Source of the DNA: Burkholderiales bacterium RIFCSPHIGHO2_12_FULL_69_20
GTDB taxonomy: Bacteria; Pseudomonadota; Gammaproteobacteria; Burkholderiales; Burkholderiaceae_C
Direction: 5' to 3'
NCBI GenBank assembly: GCA_001770815.1
Contig: MESD01000117.1
Location: 1-44,531 of the forward strand
DNA: 44,531 bases
Shown: positions 18,064 through 25,785 of the stretch, piece by piece
Numbering within the stretch: position 1 is the first letter of the stretch
Layout of the letters: each line of letters opens with the position of its first letter
Made by a program: the position numbers and the translations under genes
The notes under the pieces: generated by a model
What the model saw: only the letters and a program-made list of their open reading frames with translations
Databases searched by the model: none
Told to the model about the DNA's origin: nothing

Positions 18064-18804
18064 TCAGGCCAGCTGCTGGCGAATCTGTGAGGCCGCTTGT
18101 TCCAGCCACTGGCGCAGGCGGTCGTCGTCATAGGGTTGCAGCTGCTCGGCGGTGCCCACCAACGCGAGTGCGGCCACCATGTCGCCGTCGGCATTGAACA
18201 CCGGCACCACCGCGGCGCCGATGCCGGGCTCCAGCTCGCCCACCGAGCGGTAGAAGGCCTGTTTGCGCACGGCGCTGAGGTAGGCGCGAAACTCGGCCCA
18301 GCTGCGGCCCATGCCGCGCGCGGCGATCTCGGCGGCCTGGGCTTCGTAGAGCCTGACCAGCGGCGCGCGGGCCAGGCCCGAGAGCAGCACCTTGGGCGCG
18401 CCCGACTGGAACAGCGGCCTGGGCCGGCCACGGCCGTAGGTGAGCTTCAGTGACTGCTGCACGCTGGCGCGGTGAATGTCGATCACCTGCGGGCCGCCGA
18501 ACAGCACGCTCAGCACCGCGTCGAAGCCGGTTGCCGCGGCCAGCGTCGCCATCACCGGCATCGCCGCCAGCAGCACCGGATCACTCTGCCGCAGTTGGTA
18601 GTCCAGCGCGATGATGCGGCCGCCCAGCGCGTAGCGGCCGGCCGACACCTTCTGCAGGAAGCCGGCCTCAACCAGGTCCTTGACATAGCGGTAGCCGGTG
18701 GCGCGGGTGTAGCCCAGCGCCTCGTTGATCTCGTCAGGCTGCCAGACCGGCCGCTCGCGCGAGAACAGGTCCAGCACCGCCAGCGTCCGCGCCGGGCTCG
18801 TCAT
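18064..18804 (-). CDS. IclR-family transcriptional regulator
   Basis: A 246-aa IclR-type regulator. It has a winged helix-turn-helix at residues 1-60 (RTLAVLDLFSRERPVWQPDEINEALGYTRATGYRYVKDL). A GAF-like effector domain spans about 75-245 (GFDAVLSVLFGGPQVIDIH, GSGAPKVLLSGLAR-like block, ELEPGIGAAVVPVFNADG). IclR proteins often control aromatic-acid catabolic operons, fitting the neighbouring VOC dioxygenase-like gene and the FAH-TRAP-hydroxylase-pcaIJ operon. It is on the same strand as the VOC gene and downstream of it by 47 bp, so they may be co-transcribed. Its likely target is the divergent promoter near 19440-19490. Confidence 0.88.
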   Translation of the reverse strand: MTSPARTLAVLDLFSRERPVWQPDEINEALGYTRATGYRYVKDLVEAGFLQKVSAGRYALGGRIIALDYQLRQSDPVLLAAMPVMATLAAATGFDAVLSVLFGGPQVIDIHRASVQQSLKLTYGRGRPRPLFQSGAPKVLLSGLARAPLVRLYEAQAAEIAARGMGRSWAEFRAYLSAVRKQAFYRSVGELEPGIGAAVVPVFNADGDMVAALALVGTAEQLQPYDDDRLRQWLEQAASQIRQQLA

Positions 18805-18851
18805 CCTGCCTGTTCGCCACCTGCCACTGCGCCTCCGGAGCTGTCATGCCG

Positions 18852-19400
18852 TCAATCCAGGCCCATGCGGCGGGCCATCTCAGCGCGCCATTCTGCCCGC
18901 GGCCGGAAGCCCGGCAGGCTGCGTGCATGCGCTTCCAGCTGCGCCATCAGTGTCGCGTCGTCGGGCGCCAGATCCACCGGCAGGCGCAGCGGCTGGGACA
19001 CGTACCAGGGCAGGTCGACATACAGCTCCAGCCGGTTGCCCTCGGGGTCGGGCACGTAGATCGACACCGCGTTGCCGTGGGTCACGGGCGTGATGCCGGG
19101 CAGGCCTTCGCGCTGCAGCGTGTGCAGCATGTCGCGCAGCGTGCCCAGCGTTTCGGTCTTCAGCGAGATCTGGTTGATCGGGTTGAAGCCCAGCGTCTCG
19201 GGCCGGCCGGTGATCAGCACGATCTGGTGATGCTCGTCCGGATCGCGGCTGAGGAAGACCAGGTCCATCGGCCCGGTGGGCCCGCTGAGCTGGCCACGGT
19301 CGGTCACCGTGAACTCGAGCAGGCGGGTGTAGAAGTCCTCCATCTTCGCGATGTCGTGGACAAACATGCCGAAGTGGCTGAAGCGGAAGCCGGGTCTCAT
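18852..19400 (-). CDS. One-domain VOC protein, extradiol dioxygenase type
   Basis: A 182-aa vicinal-oxygen-chelate protein. The three metal ligands expected of type I extradiol ring-cleavage enzymes are present: H9 in FSHFGMFV, H58 in DEHHQIVLI (the HH pair is typical), and E125 in GNRLELYVDLPW. Small single-domain extradiol enzymes of this size are known, such as BphC2/BphC3 of Rhodococcus globerulus. The start at 19400 has AAGGGG upstream. A frame extension to 19490 lies in promoter DNA and was rejected. It is divergent from an FAH hydrolase operon, which fits ring cleavage followed by hydrolysis. Glyoxalase or another VOC activity cannot be excluded. Confidence 0.8.
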   Translation of the reverse strand: MRPGFRFSHFGMFVHDIAKMEDFYTRLLEFTVTDRGQLSGPTGPMDLVFLSRDPDEHHQIVLITGRPETLGFNPINQISLKTETLGTLRDMLHTLQREGLPGITPVTHGNAVSIYVPDPEGNRLELYVDLPWYVSQPLRLPVDLAPDDATLMAQLEAHARSLPGFRPRAEWRAEMARRMGLD

Positions 19401-19439
19401 GGTTTTCCCCTTGATGGGCCGAGAAGCGCGTTGCGCGGG

Positions 19440-19487
19440 TTGACATGTCTCAATCGTTGTCATTAAATCGCATTTATTGAGATTTAA
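19440..19487 (+). promoter_or_regulatory. Promoter with overlapping operator-like inverted repeats for the FAH-TRAP operon
   Basis: TTGACA (19440-19445), 17 bp, then TTAAAT (19463-19468) form a good sigma-70 promoter for the gene at 19511. Overlapping it are TCTCAAT (19448-19454) facing ATTGAGA (19476-19482), and TTAAAT (19463-19468) facing ATTTAA (19482-19487), flanked by GTTG and CAAC. The patch is strikingly AT-rich for this genome. It lies between divergent genes with an IclR gene nearby. The operator role is inferred. Confidence 0.6.
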
Positions 19488-19510
19488 CAACCTGCAGAAA
19501 GCGACTTCCC

Positions 19511-20362
19511 ATGAAACTGGTCAGTTTTGAGCGCAACGGGCGCGCCGGCTTTGGTGCCGTGATCGATGGCGGCGTGGTCGACCTCGGCGCCGCGCTGAAC
19601 GGGCGTCATGCCGACCTGATGGCGCTGCTGGCCGCCGATGCGCTGGGCGAGGCGCGCACCGCGCTGGCCGACCGCGCAGCCGACTTTGCGCTCGACAGCG
19701 TGGTGCTGCTGCCGGTGATCCCCGCGCCCGGCAAGATCTGGTGCTGCGGCCTGAACTACGGCGAGCATGTGCGCGAGACGAATCGCGAGATCACCGAGCA
19801 GCCCACCTTCTTCCTGCGGGTGGCCGACTCGCAGGTGGGCCATGGCCAGGCCATCGTGCGGCCGCCCGAATCGGTGCAGCTCGACTACGAGGCCGAGATC
19901 GCGGTGATCATCGGCAAGCCGGGCCGGCGCATTGCCGAGGCCGACGTGTGGGACCACATCGCCGGCTACAGCTGCTACAACGACGGCAGCGTGCGCGACT
20001 GGCAGCGCCACACCTCGCAGTGGGGGCCGGGCAAGAACTTCTGGCGCACCGGCGGCTTCGGCCCCTGGATGGTGACCACCGATCAGATCCCGGCGCGCAC
20101 CGTGATGACCCTGGTCACCCGGCTCAACGGCCAGGAGATGCAGCGCGCCACCACCGAGATGATGATCCACAGCATCGAGCGCCAGATCGCCTACGTCTCG
20201 ACCATCGCGCCGCTGCAGGCGGGCGACGTGATCGTCACCGGCACGCCCGGTGGTGTGGGTGCCCGCCGCACCCCGCCGGTGTGGATGAAGCCGGGCGACG
20301 TGGTCGAGATCGAGGTCGACCGGGTGGGCGTGCTGCGCAACACCATTGCCGACGACGCTTGA
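19511..20362 (+). CDS. Fumarylacetoacetate hydrolase (FAH) family protein
   Basis: A 283-aa FAH-superfamily enzyme; members hydrolyse, hydrate, isomerise or decarboxylate ring-cleavage products using a divalent metal. The metal ligands are visible as E127 and E129 in DYEAEIAVIIGKPGRRI and D158 in YSCYNDGSVRD. The active-site lid residues appear in GLNYGEHVRE (H86) and PGKNF (K175). TGTPGGVGARRTPPVWMKPGD near the C-terminus is typical. The N-terminal 70 residues form the small domain common to 5-oxopent-3-ene-tricarboxylate decarboxylase-like members. It is the first gene of the operon with dctPQM, an aromatic hydroxylase and pcaIJ. The exact reaction is not readable from sequence. Confidence 0.88.
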   Translation: MKLVSFERNGRAGFGAVIDGGVVDLGAALNGRHADLMALLAADALGEARTALADRAADFALDSVVLLPVIPAPGKIWCCGLNYGEHVRETNREITEQPTFFLRVADSQVGHGQAIVRPPESVQLDYEAEIAVIIGKPGRRIAEADVWDHIAGYSCYNDGSVRDWQRHTSQWGPGKNFWRTGGFGPWMVTTDQIPARTVMTLVTRLNGQEMQRATTEMMIHSIERQIAYVSTIAPLQAGDVIVTGTPGGVGARRTPPVWMKPGDVVEIEVDRVGVLRNTIADDA

Positions 20363-20377
20363 GCGCCTGACCCCCCC

Positions 20378-20461
20378 GGGCGCGGCCCGCGCCCTGCCCT
20401 GTTCACTGCACACGCCGCCCGGGACCGGGCGGTGCGGCCGGTTTCGCCCTGTGCGCAGGGC
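20378..20461 (+). other. Three consecutive perfect hairpins upstream of dctP
   Basis: Stem 1: GGGCGCG/CGCGCCC (20378-20394, loop GCC). Stem 2: CCGCCCG/CGGGCGG (20415-20432, loop GGAC). Stem 3: GCCCTG/CAGGGC (20446-20461, loop TGCG), followed by CCTTTCC. They fill most of the 121-bp gap between the FAH gene and dctP. They may block read-through, or protect a processed dctP mRNA so the receptor is made in excess; both are inference. Confidence 0.6.
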
Positions 20462-20483
20462 CTTTCCCCACGGAGACATCACC

Positions 20484-21527
20484 ATGACCCTTGCCCCCAC
20501 CCGCCGCCGCACCCTGGCCGCCCTGCTCGCCAGCGCGCTGGCCACCTTGATGAGCCCGCCGTTGGCGGCCGCAGACGCGGTGAAGCTGAAGTTCTCCAGC
20601 TTCGAGCCGCCGATGGCCAACATCACCGCCAACGTGCTGACGCCCTTCGCCAAGGCCGCGTCGGCTGGCTCAGGCGGCACCTTGCAAATCGACATGTTCG
20701 CCGGCGGCACGCTGGGCCGCAACCCGACCCAGCAGCTCAAGCTGGTGACCGACGGTGTGGCCGACATCGCCTGGGTGGTGCTGCCCTACACGCCGGGCCG
20801 CTTCGACGACACCGAGATCGTCGGCCTGCCCTTCATGACGACCAACGCGGTCGAGGCCAGCGTGGCCTTGCACCGGTTGTACGCGGCCGACAAGCTGGTC
20901 GGCTTCAAGGGCCTGAAGATGCTGGCGCTGGCCGCCACGCCGCCGGTGGGTGTGCACGGCAATATCACCGTGCGCCAGCCGGGTGATCTGAAGGGCAAGC
21001 GGGTGCGCGTCTCGGGTGATCACCTCACCAAGGTGGTCGAGGCGCTGGGCGGCGCGCCGGTGCAGCTGGCCGGCGGCCAGATCGCCGAATCGCTGTCGCG
21101 CGGCGTGGTCGACATGACGCTCAACAACTGGGGCTTCGTCGGCGACTTCAAGGTCACCGAGGTGACCAGGCAGCACTTCACCGTGCCGCTGGGCTCGGTG
21201 GCGGTGGCGGTGGTGATGACGCAGGCCAAGTTCGACGCGCTGCCGCCCGCCGCCCGCGCGGCCATCACCAAGCTCAGCGGCGAGCTGCTGGCGCGCCAGG
21301 TGGGCGAGGCCTTCGACCGCCAGGAGATCGAGGTGCGCGAGCGCACCGCCCAAGCCGGAAAGGTCTCGGGCAAGAACCAGGTGGTGGCGCCCTCGGCCGC
21401 CGAGCTGGCCGAATGGCAGCGCCAGATCGCCCCGGTCAACGAGGCCTGGCGCACCGCCAAGCCGCGCAACCTGGCCACCCACGCCGCGTTCGTCGACGAG
21501 CTCCAGCGCGTGCGCGCCGGCAAGTGA
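20484..21527 (+). CDS. dctP: TRAP transporter periplasmic solute-binding protein (DctP family)
   Basis: A 347-aa extracytoplasmic receptor of a TRAP transporter, which imports organic acids using the sodium gradient. Residues 1-30 form a signal peptide with arginines (TRRRTLAALLASALATL) ending near AAA-DA. The mature part shows LKFSSFEPPMANI, GTLQIDMFAGGTLGRNPTQQLKLVTDGVADIAWV, the DctP-type GLKGKRVRV-like block, and VVDMTLNNWGFV near the binding site. The ATG at 20484 has CGGAGA upstream; the longer opening to 20346 passes through the hairpin region. The stop overlaps dctQ. The operon enzymes suggest an aromatic or ring-derived acid as ligand. Confidence 0.9.
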   Translation: MTLAPTRRRTLAALLASALATLMSPPLAAADAVKLKFSSFEPPMANITANVLTPFAKAASAGSGGTLQIDMFAGGTLGRNPTQQLKLVTDGVADIAWVVLPYTPGRFDDTEIVGLPFMTTNAVEASVALHRLYAADKLVGFKGLKMLALAATPPVGVHGNITVRQPGDLKGKRVRVSGDHLTKVVEALGGAPVQLAGGQIAESLSRGVVDMTLNNWGFVGDFKVTEVTRQHFTVPLGSVAVAVVMTQAKFDALPPAARAAITKLSGELLARQVGEAFDRQEIEVRERTAQAGKVSGKNQVVAPSAAELAEWQRQIAPVNEAWRTAKPRNLATHAAFVDELQRVRAGK

Positions 21528-22021
21528 AGTCTGCCGTGGCGCTGCGATCACACGCCTGCCGGCTGGCCGACCGCATCGCCACGGCCGCGGTGCTGGGCCT
21601 GCTCGCGCTGGCCCTGCTCACCGTGGCCGACGTGACCGGGCGCTACCTCTTTGCCACGCCGATCCGCGGCTTCAACGACATCGTGCCGCTGGCCGGCGCG
21701 GTGCTGCTGTCGGCCTGCATGCCGCACGTGGTGGCGCGCCGCGCCAACATCGCAGTCGAGCTGGTCGGCCAGCGCCTGGGCGCGGCCGCCAGCCGCCGGC
21801 TCGACGGCTTTGGCGCCGTGCTGTGCACCGCCTTCTTCGCGCTGATGGCCTGGCAGTACATCCGCTACGCGATCGAGCTGCAGCAGACCGGCGATGTCAT
21901 GCCCATCCTGCGCTGGCCGGTGTGGCCGTGGTGGAGCGCGGTGGCGCTGTTCATCAGCATCGCCGCGGGCGTGGGCCTGCTCACGCTGGGCGCTGGCACG
22001 CCGACCGAGGAAGCCGCATGA
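21524..22021 (+). CDS. dctQ: TRAP transporter small permease (DctQ family), GTG start
   Basis: A 165-aa membrane protein with four hydrophobic segments, near residues 13-35, 45-65, 87-107 and 130-155. The family motif VADVTGRYLFATPIRGFNDI follows the first helix. The gene starts with GTG at 21524, overlapping the dctP stop in GTGA, and ends overlapping dctM in ATGA at 22018. This tight coupling fixes the start, although a GTG 12 bases later is possible. The small subunit joins the receptor to the large permease. Length is normal for the family. Confidence 0.88.
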   Translation: MKSAVALRSHACRLADRIATAAVLGLLALALLTVADVTGRYLFATPIRGFNDIVPLAGAVLLSACMPHVVARRANIAVELVGQRLGAAASRRLDGFGAVLCTAFFALMAWQYIRYAIELQQTGDVMPILRWPVWPWWSAVALFISIAAGVGLLTLGAGTPTEEAA

Positions 22022-23325
22022 CCGACCCGGTGATGCTCACCGTCTGGGGCCTGTTGGCCACCTTCGTGCTGATCCTGCTGCACGTGCCGGTGGGCGTGGC
22101 GATGGGCCTGACCGGCATCGTCGGCTTCGGCCTGCTGCAGGGCTTTGGGCCGGCGCTGTCGATGATCGCCTCGGAGACCTCGAACGCGCTGGCTTCGCTC
22201 GATCTGGCGACGATCCCGCTGTTCGTGCTGATGGGCTCGTTCGCCAGCCTGGGCGGGCTGTCGGAAGACCTGTACCGGCTGGCCTACGCGGTGGTGGGCC
22301 ACCGGCGCGGTGGCCTGGCGATGGCCACCATCGGCGGCTGCGCGGGCTTCGGCGCGGTGTGCGGCAGCTCGGTGGCCACGGCGGCCACCTTCGGCCGGGC
22401 GTCGCTGCCGTCCATGCTGTCGCGGGGTTATGCACCCGGCTTTGCGGCCGGCACGGTGGCCTCGGGCGGCACGCTGGGCATATTGATCCCGCCCTCGTCG
22501 ATCATGGTGATCTACGCCGTGCTGTCGCAGGAGCTGATCATCACCCTCTACATCGCGGCGCTGGTGCCGGCGCTGATCGCGATCACGCTGCACCTGGGCA
22601 CGATCATGGTCTACGCCCGCTGGCGCCCGGCCGACACACCGGTGGGCCCACGCGCCAGCGCCGCCGAACGCTGGCGCGCGCTGCGCGAAAGTTGGCAGGT
22701 GGTCGTGCTGGCGGTCACGGTGATCGGCGGCATGGCCGCCGGTGTGTTCACCGCCACCGAGAGCGCGGCCGTCGGCGCGGTGATGGCCTTCGCCTTTGCC
22801 GCGATGCGCCGGCGCATCCGCCGCGCCAGCCTGCAGGCCGCGCTGATCAGCACCGCCAGCACCGCGGCGATGATCTACGTGCTGATCATCGGCGCCTCGC
22901 TGTTTGGCTACTTCGCCACCGTCACCCAGGCCCCGCAGGCGCTGGTGGCCTCGGTGCAGGCCTCGGGCTGGCCGATCTGGGCCGCGGTGGCGGTGCTGAT
23001 GTTGATGTTCATCGTCGCCGGCGCGGTGTTCGACGAGGTGGCCGCGATGGTGGTGACCATGCCCTTCGTGCTGCCGCTGATCAAGAGCTGGGGGTTCGAT
23101 CCGGTCTGGTGGGGCGTGATCAACGTCGTGATCATCGAGCTGGGCATGCTGATCCCGCCGCTGGGCATGAACGTCTTCGTGCTCAAGGGCATCGCGCCCA
23201 GCATTCCGCTGGCCGCCATCTACCGCGGCGTGGCGCCTTATGTGGCCTCCAACCTCGTGCGGCTGGCCTTGCTGCTGTCCTTTCCGGCGCTGACCCTGTG
23301 GCTGCCGGCCGTCCTCAAGGGATGA
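22018..23325 (+). CDS. dctM: TRAP transporter large permease (DctM family)
   Basis: A 435-aa, roughly 12-helix membrane permease that forms the transport channel of the TRAP system. Typical blocks are LATIPLFVLMGSFASLGGLSEDLY, GGCAGFGAVCGSSVATAATFG, SGGTLGILIPPSSIMVIYAV, TESAAVGAV, and GVINVVIIELGMLIPPLGMNVFVLKGIAP near the C-terminus. The ATG overlaps the dctQ stop (ATGA). Four bases separate its stop from the next gene's ATG. With dctP and dctQ it forms a complete transporter, presumably for the compound degraded by the flanking enzymes. Confidence 0.92.
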   Translation: MTDPVMLTVWGLLATFVLILLHVPVGVAMGLTGIVGFGLLQGFGPALSMIASETSNALASLDLATIPLFVLMGSFASLGGLSEDLYRLAYAVVGHRRGGLAMATIGGCAGFGAVCGSSVATAATFGRASLPSMLSRGYAPGFAAGTVASGGTLGILIPPSSIMVIYAVLSQELIITLYIAALVPALIAITLHLGTIMVYARWRPADTPVGPRASAAERWRALRESWQVVVLAVTVIGGMAAGVFTATESAAVGAVMAFAFAAMRRRIRRASLQAALISTASTAAMIYVLIIGASLFGYFATVTQAPQALVASVQASGWPIWAAVAVLMLMFIVAGAVFDEVAAMVVTMPFVLPLIKSWGFDPVWWGVINVVIIELGMLIPPLGMNVFVLKGIAPSIPLAAIYRGVAPYVASNLVRLALLLSFPALTLWLPAVLKG

Positions 23326-23329
23326 ACCC

Positions 23330-24823
23330 ATGACCCTGTCCAACGCCAACGCCCCCGCCTTGCACGACGTCGCCATCATCGGCTGCGGCCCCGCCGGCGC
23401 CACGCTGGCCAACCTGCTGGCCCAGCGTGGCCTGTCGGTGCTGGTGCTCGAGCGCGAGGCTGAGATCTACTCCCTGCCACGCGCGATCCACTTCGACGGC
23501 GAATGCATGCGCGTGTTCCAGGCCATCGGCGTGGCCGAGACGCTGCGCCCGCAGCTGCTGGTCTCGCCCGGCATGAAGTTCGTCGATGCCGAAGGCCATG
23601 TGCTGATCGACTGGTCGCGGCCGCAGCAGGTGGGCCCGCAGGGCTGGCATGTCAGCTACCGCTTCCACCAGCCGGTGTTCGAGGGCGTGCTGCGCCAGCG
23701 TTTGGCGACCCATCCGAACATCGATCTGCGCCTGCGCCACGACGTGTTCTCGATCGAGCCGCAGGCCGATGGCGTGCGTCTGCGGGTCGAAGACATGCGC
23801 AGCGGCCGCCTCTATCACACGGCGGCGCGCTACGTGGTCGGCTGCGACGGCGCTCGCTCGCTGGTGCGCCGCTTCATGGGCACCGAGCTCGACGACCTGC
23901 AATCGCACGAGCGCTGGCTGGTGCTGGACGTGCTGCTCAAGCGCCCCCGGCCCGACCTGGGCGATCACAGCATCCAGTTCTGCGACCCGCGCCGGCCCAG
24001 CACCTATGTGCGCGGCGTCGGTGAGCGCCGGCGCTGGGAGCTGATGCTGATGCCCGGCGACGACCCGGCCACCATCACCCGGCCCGAGCACGTGTGGCCG
24101 CTGCTGGCGCGCTGGGTGACGCCCGACGACGCCACGCTGGAGCGGCCGGCGGTCTACACCTTCCACTCGGTGGTGGCGCGCGGTTGGCGCAACGGCCGGC
24201 TGCTGATCGCCGGCGACGCGGCGCACCAGACCCCGCCCTTCATGGGCCAGGGCATGTGTGCCGGCGTGCGCGACGTGGCCAACCTGGCCTGGAAGCTGGC
24301 CGACGTGGTGCAGGGCGTGGCGCCCGATTCGCTGCTCGACAGCTACGAGCGCGAACGCTCGCCGCATGTGCGCGAGTTCATCGAGACGGCGGTGCGGCTG
24401 GGCGGCGTCATCCAGGCCACCGACCCGGCCCAGGTGGCGCGGCGCAATGCCGAGATGACCGCCAACCCGCAGGTCTTCCACACGCCGCAGCCGGCACTGG
24501 GCCCGGGCGCGCATGACGGCGGCGCCTTTGGCGGCCGCATCGCGCCGCAACCGGTGTTCGACGACGGCAGCCGCTTCGACGATGCGATCGGCGACCGCTT
24601 TGCGCTGGTGGTGCGGCCCGATCTGCAGGCTGCGGCGACGGCGCTGGCCGGCAGCCGCGCGGTGGTCGTGCCCGCGACCAACGCGGTGCTGCAAGCCTGG
24701 CTGGCCGGCTTCGATGCGGCGGCCGTGCTGGTGCGGCCTGACCGCTATATCGCCGGCACCGCCACCGACGAGGCCACGCTGTGCTCGCTGCTGCAGAGGC
24801 AGCTCGGCCGGGTGGCGGCATGA
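23330..24823 (+). CDS. FAD-dependent aromatic hydroxylase, MhpA type
   Basis: A 497-aa class A flavoprotein monooxygenase that hydroxylates a phenolic ring with FAD and NAD(P)H. The FAD motif GCGPAG is at 18-23. The DG motif is GCDGARS (171-177) and the GD motif LIAGDAAHQTPPFMGQGMCAG (292-312). LPRAIHFDGECMRVFQAIGV is characteristic of 3-(3-hydroxyphenyl)propionate hydroxylase-like enzymes. A short thioredoxin-like C-terminal region begins near 400. It starts 4 bp after dctM, so the enzyme and importer are co-expressed. The substrate is probably a hydroxylated aromatic acid. Mhp and other ring hydroxylases cannot be told apart from sequence alone. Confidence 0.85.
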   Translation: MTLSNANAPALHDVAIIGCGPAGATLANLLAQRGLSVLVLEREAEIYSLPRAIHFDGECMRVFQAIGVAETLRPQLLVSPGMKFVDAEGHVLIDWSRPQQVGPQGWHVSYRFHQPVFEGVLRQRLATHPNIDLRLRHDVFSIEPQADGVRLRVEDMRSGRLYHTAARYVVGCDGARSLVRRFMGTELDDLQSHERWLVLDVLLKRPRPDLGDHSIQFCDPRRPSTYVRGVGERRRWELMLMPGDDPATITRPEHVWPLLARWVTPDDATLERPAVYTFHSVVARGWRNGRLLIAGDAAHQTPPFMGQGMCAGVRDVANLAWKLADVVQGVAPDSLLDSYERERSPHVREFIETAVRLGGVIQATDPAQVARRNAEMTANPQVFHTPQPALGPGAHDGGAFGGRIAPQPVFDDGSRFDDAIGDRFALVVRPDLQAAATALAGSRAVVVPATNAVLQAWLAGFDAAAVLVRPDRYIAGTATDEATLCSLLQRQLGRVAA

Positions 24824-24915
24824 CAGCCGACGAGTGCATCGCCGAGGCGCGGCCGCCGAGCGCGCCCGTGCCGCGGCCGTTGGCGCTGTTCCAGTCCACC
24901 CACGTCGGTGCCTGA
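24820..24915 (+). CDS. Possible 31-residue ORF coupled to the hydroxylase stop
   Basis: An ATG overlapping the hydroxylase stop (ATGA) opens a 31-codon frame (MTADECIAEARPPSAP... ending HVGA) with a TGA at 24913-24915. I recognise no family. It lacks its own clear ribosome site but could be translated by re-initiation. It may be a remnant of a gene, or chance. The rest of the 153-bp gap to pcaI holds no clear signal beyond a weak -10-like TATCGT at 24938. Confidence 0.25.
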   Translation: MTADECIAEARPPSAPVPRPLALFQSTHVGA

Positions 24916-24976
24916 CGGCGCGGCCCGTCGATCGCGCTATCGTGCCTCCTGTCTCCACGCTTTCCACATCCTTCCC

Positions 24977-25696
24977 ATGATCGACAAACGCTTTCCCAGC
25001 GCCGATGCCGCGCTGGCCGACGTGGCCGACGGCGCCACCGTGCTGGTCAGCGGCTTCGGCACCGCCGGCATCCCCGAGCACCTGATAGCTGCGCTGGTGG
25101 CGCGTGCCCCGCGCGAGCTGACGCTGGTGTGCAACAACGCCGGCTCGGGCGAAACCGGCCTGGCCGCGCTGCTCAAGGCCGGTTGCGTGCGCAAGATCAT
25201 CTGCTCGTTCCCGCGGCAGGCCGACTCGCACCACTTCGACGCGCTGTACCGCGCCGGCAAGGTTGAGCTGGAGCTGGTGCCGCAGGGCAACCTGGCCGAA
25301 CGCATCCGCGCCGCCGGGGCCGGCATCGGCGCCTTCTTCACGCCCACCGGCCACGGCACGGCCTTGGCCGACGGCAAGGAGACCCGCGAGATCAACGGCC
25401 GCTGGCAGGTGCTGGAGTACCCGATCCACGCCGACTTCGCGCTGATCCAGGCCGAGCGTGCCGACCGCTGGGGCAACCTGGTCTACCGCAAGGCGGCGCG
25501 CAACTTCGGCCCGGTGATGGCCACCGCGGCACGCTGCACCGTGGTGGAAGTGGCGCAGATCGTCGAGCTGGGCTCGCTCGACCCCGAGGCCGTGGTCACG
25601 CCCGGCCTCTTCGTGCACCGCGTGGTGCAGGTCGATCGTGGCGCCACCCGGCCGGGTGGCTTTCGCGCCGCTGCGGCGCAGAAGGAGGCGGCATGA
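24977..25696 (+). CDS. pcaI: 3-oxoadipate CoA-transferase subunit A
   Basis: A 239-aa alpha subunit of the enzyme that moves CoA from succinyl-CoA to 3-oxoadipate, the last-but-one step of the beta-ketoadipate pathway. The glycine loop GFGTAGIP is at 26-33. The blocks NNAGSGETGLAALLKAGCVRK, VRKIICSFPRQADS, VPQGNLAERIRAAGAGIGAFFTPTG and DRWGNLVYRKAARNFGP closely follow Pseudomonas PcaI as I recall it. The ATG at 24977 gives the family N-terminus MIDKRFPS. AAGGAGG lies next to its stop, and another ATG overlaps that stop (see the spacer entry). The general succinyl-CoA:acetoacetate transferases (ScoA) are the main alternative. Confidence 0.85.
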   Translation: MIDKRFPSADAALADVADGATVLVSGFGTAGIPEHLIAALVARAPRELTLVCNNAGSGETGLAALLKAGCVRKIICSFPRQADSHHFDALYRAGKVELELVPQGNLAERIRAAGAGIGAFFTPTGHGTALADGKETREINGRWQVLEYPIHADFALIQAERADRWGNLVYRKAARNFGPVMATAARCTVVEVAQIVELGSLDPEAVVTPGLFVHRVVQVDRGATRPGGFRAAAAQKEAA

Positions 25697-25785
25697 AGCG
25701 GGCCGAGCGCCGGGCCGCTCCCAAGCCGGCCCGTATCCCCTCGGGGGATCGACCGACGTACCCGTCGGACGAGGGGCAGGCATGA
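25693..25785 (+). other. Structured pcaI-pcaJ spacer: three hairpins and a 30-codon coupling ORF
   Basis: Three perfect stems stand in a row: CGGGCC/GGCCCG (25711-25733), ATCCCC/GGGGAT with loop TCG (25735-25749), and CCGACG/CGTCGG with loop TACC (25753-25768). An ORF runs through them. Its ATG (25693) overlaps the pcaI stop behind AAGGAGG, and its TGA (25783-25785) overlaps the pcaJ ATG. From memory, similar spacer sequences recur in Burkholderiales genomes; this was not checked. It looks like a repeat element inserted at a pcaI/pcaJ overlap. Confidence 0.6.

Noticed and set aside
24938-24943. TATCGT as a -10 box for pcaI
   Set aside because: No -35 at suitable spacing; too weak to list as a promoter.
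25638-25781. In-frame N-terminal extension of PcaJ
   Set aside because: It crosses the hairpin spacer and the end of pcaI; PcaJ homologues begin near the ATG at 25782.
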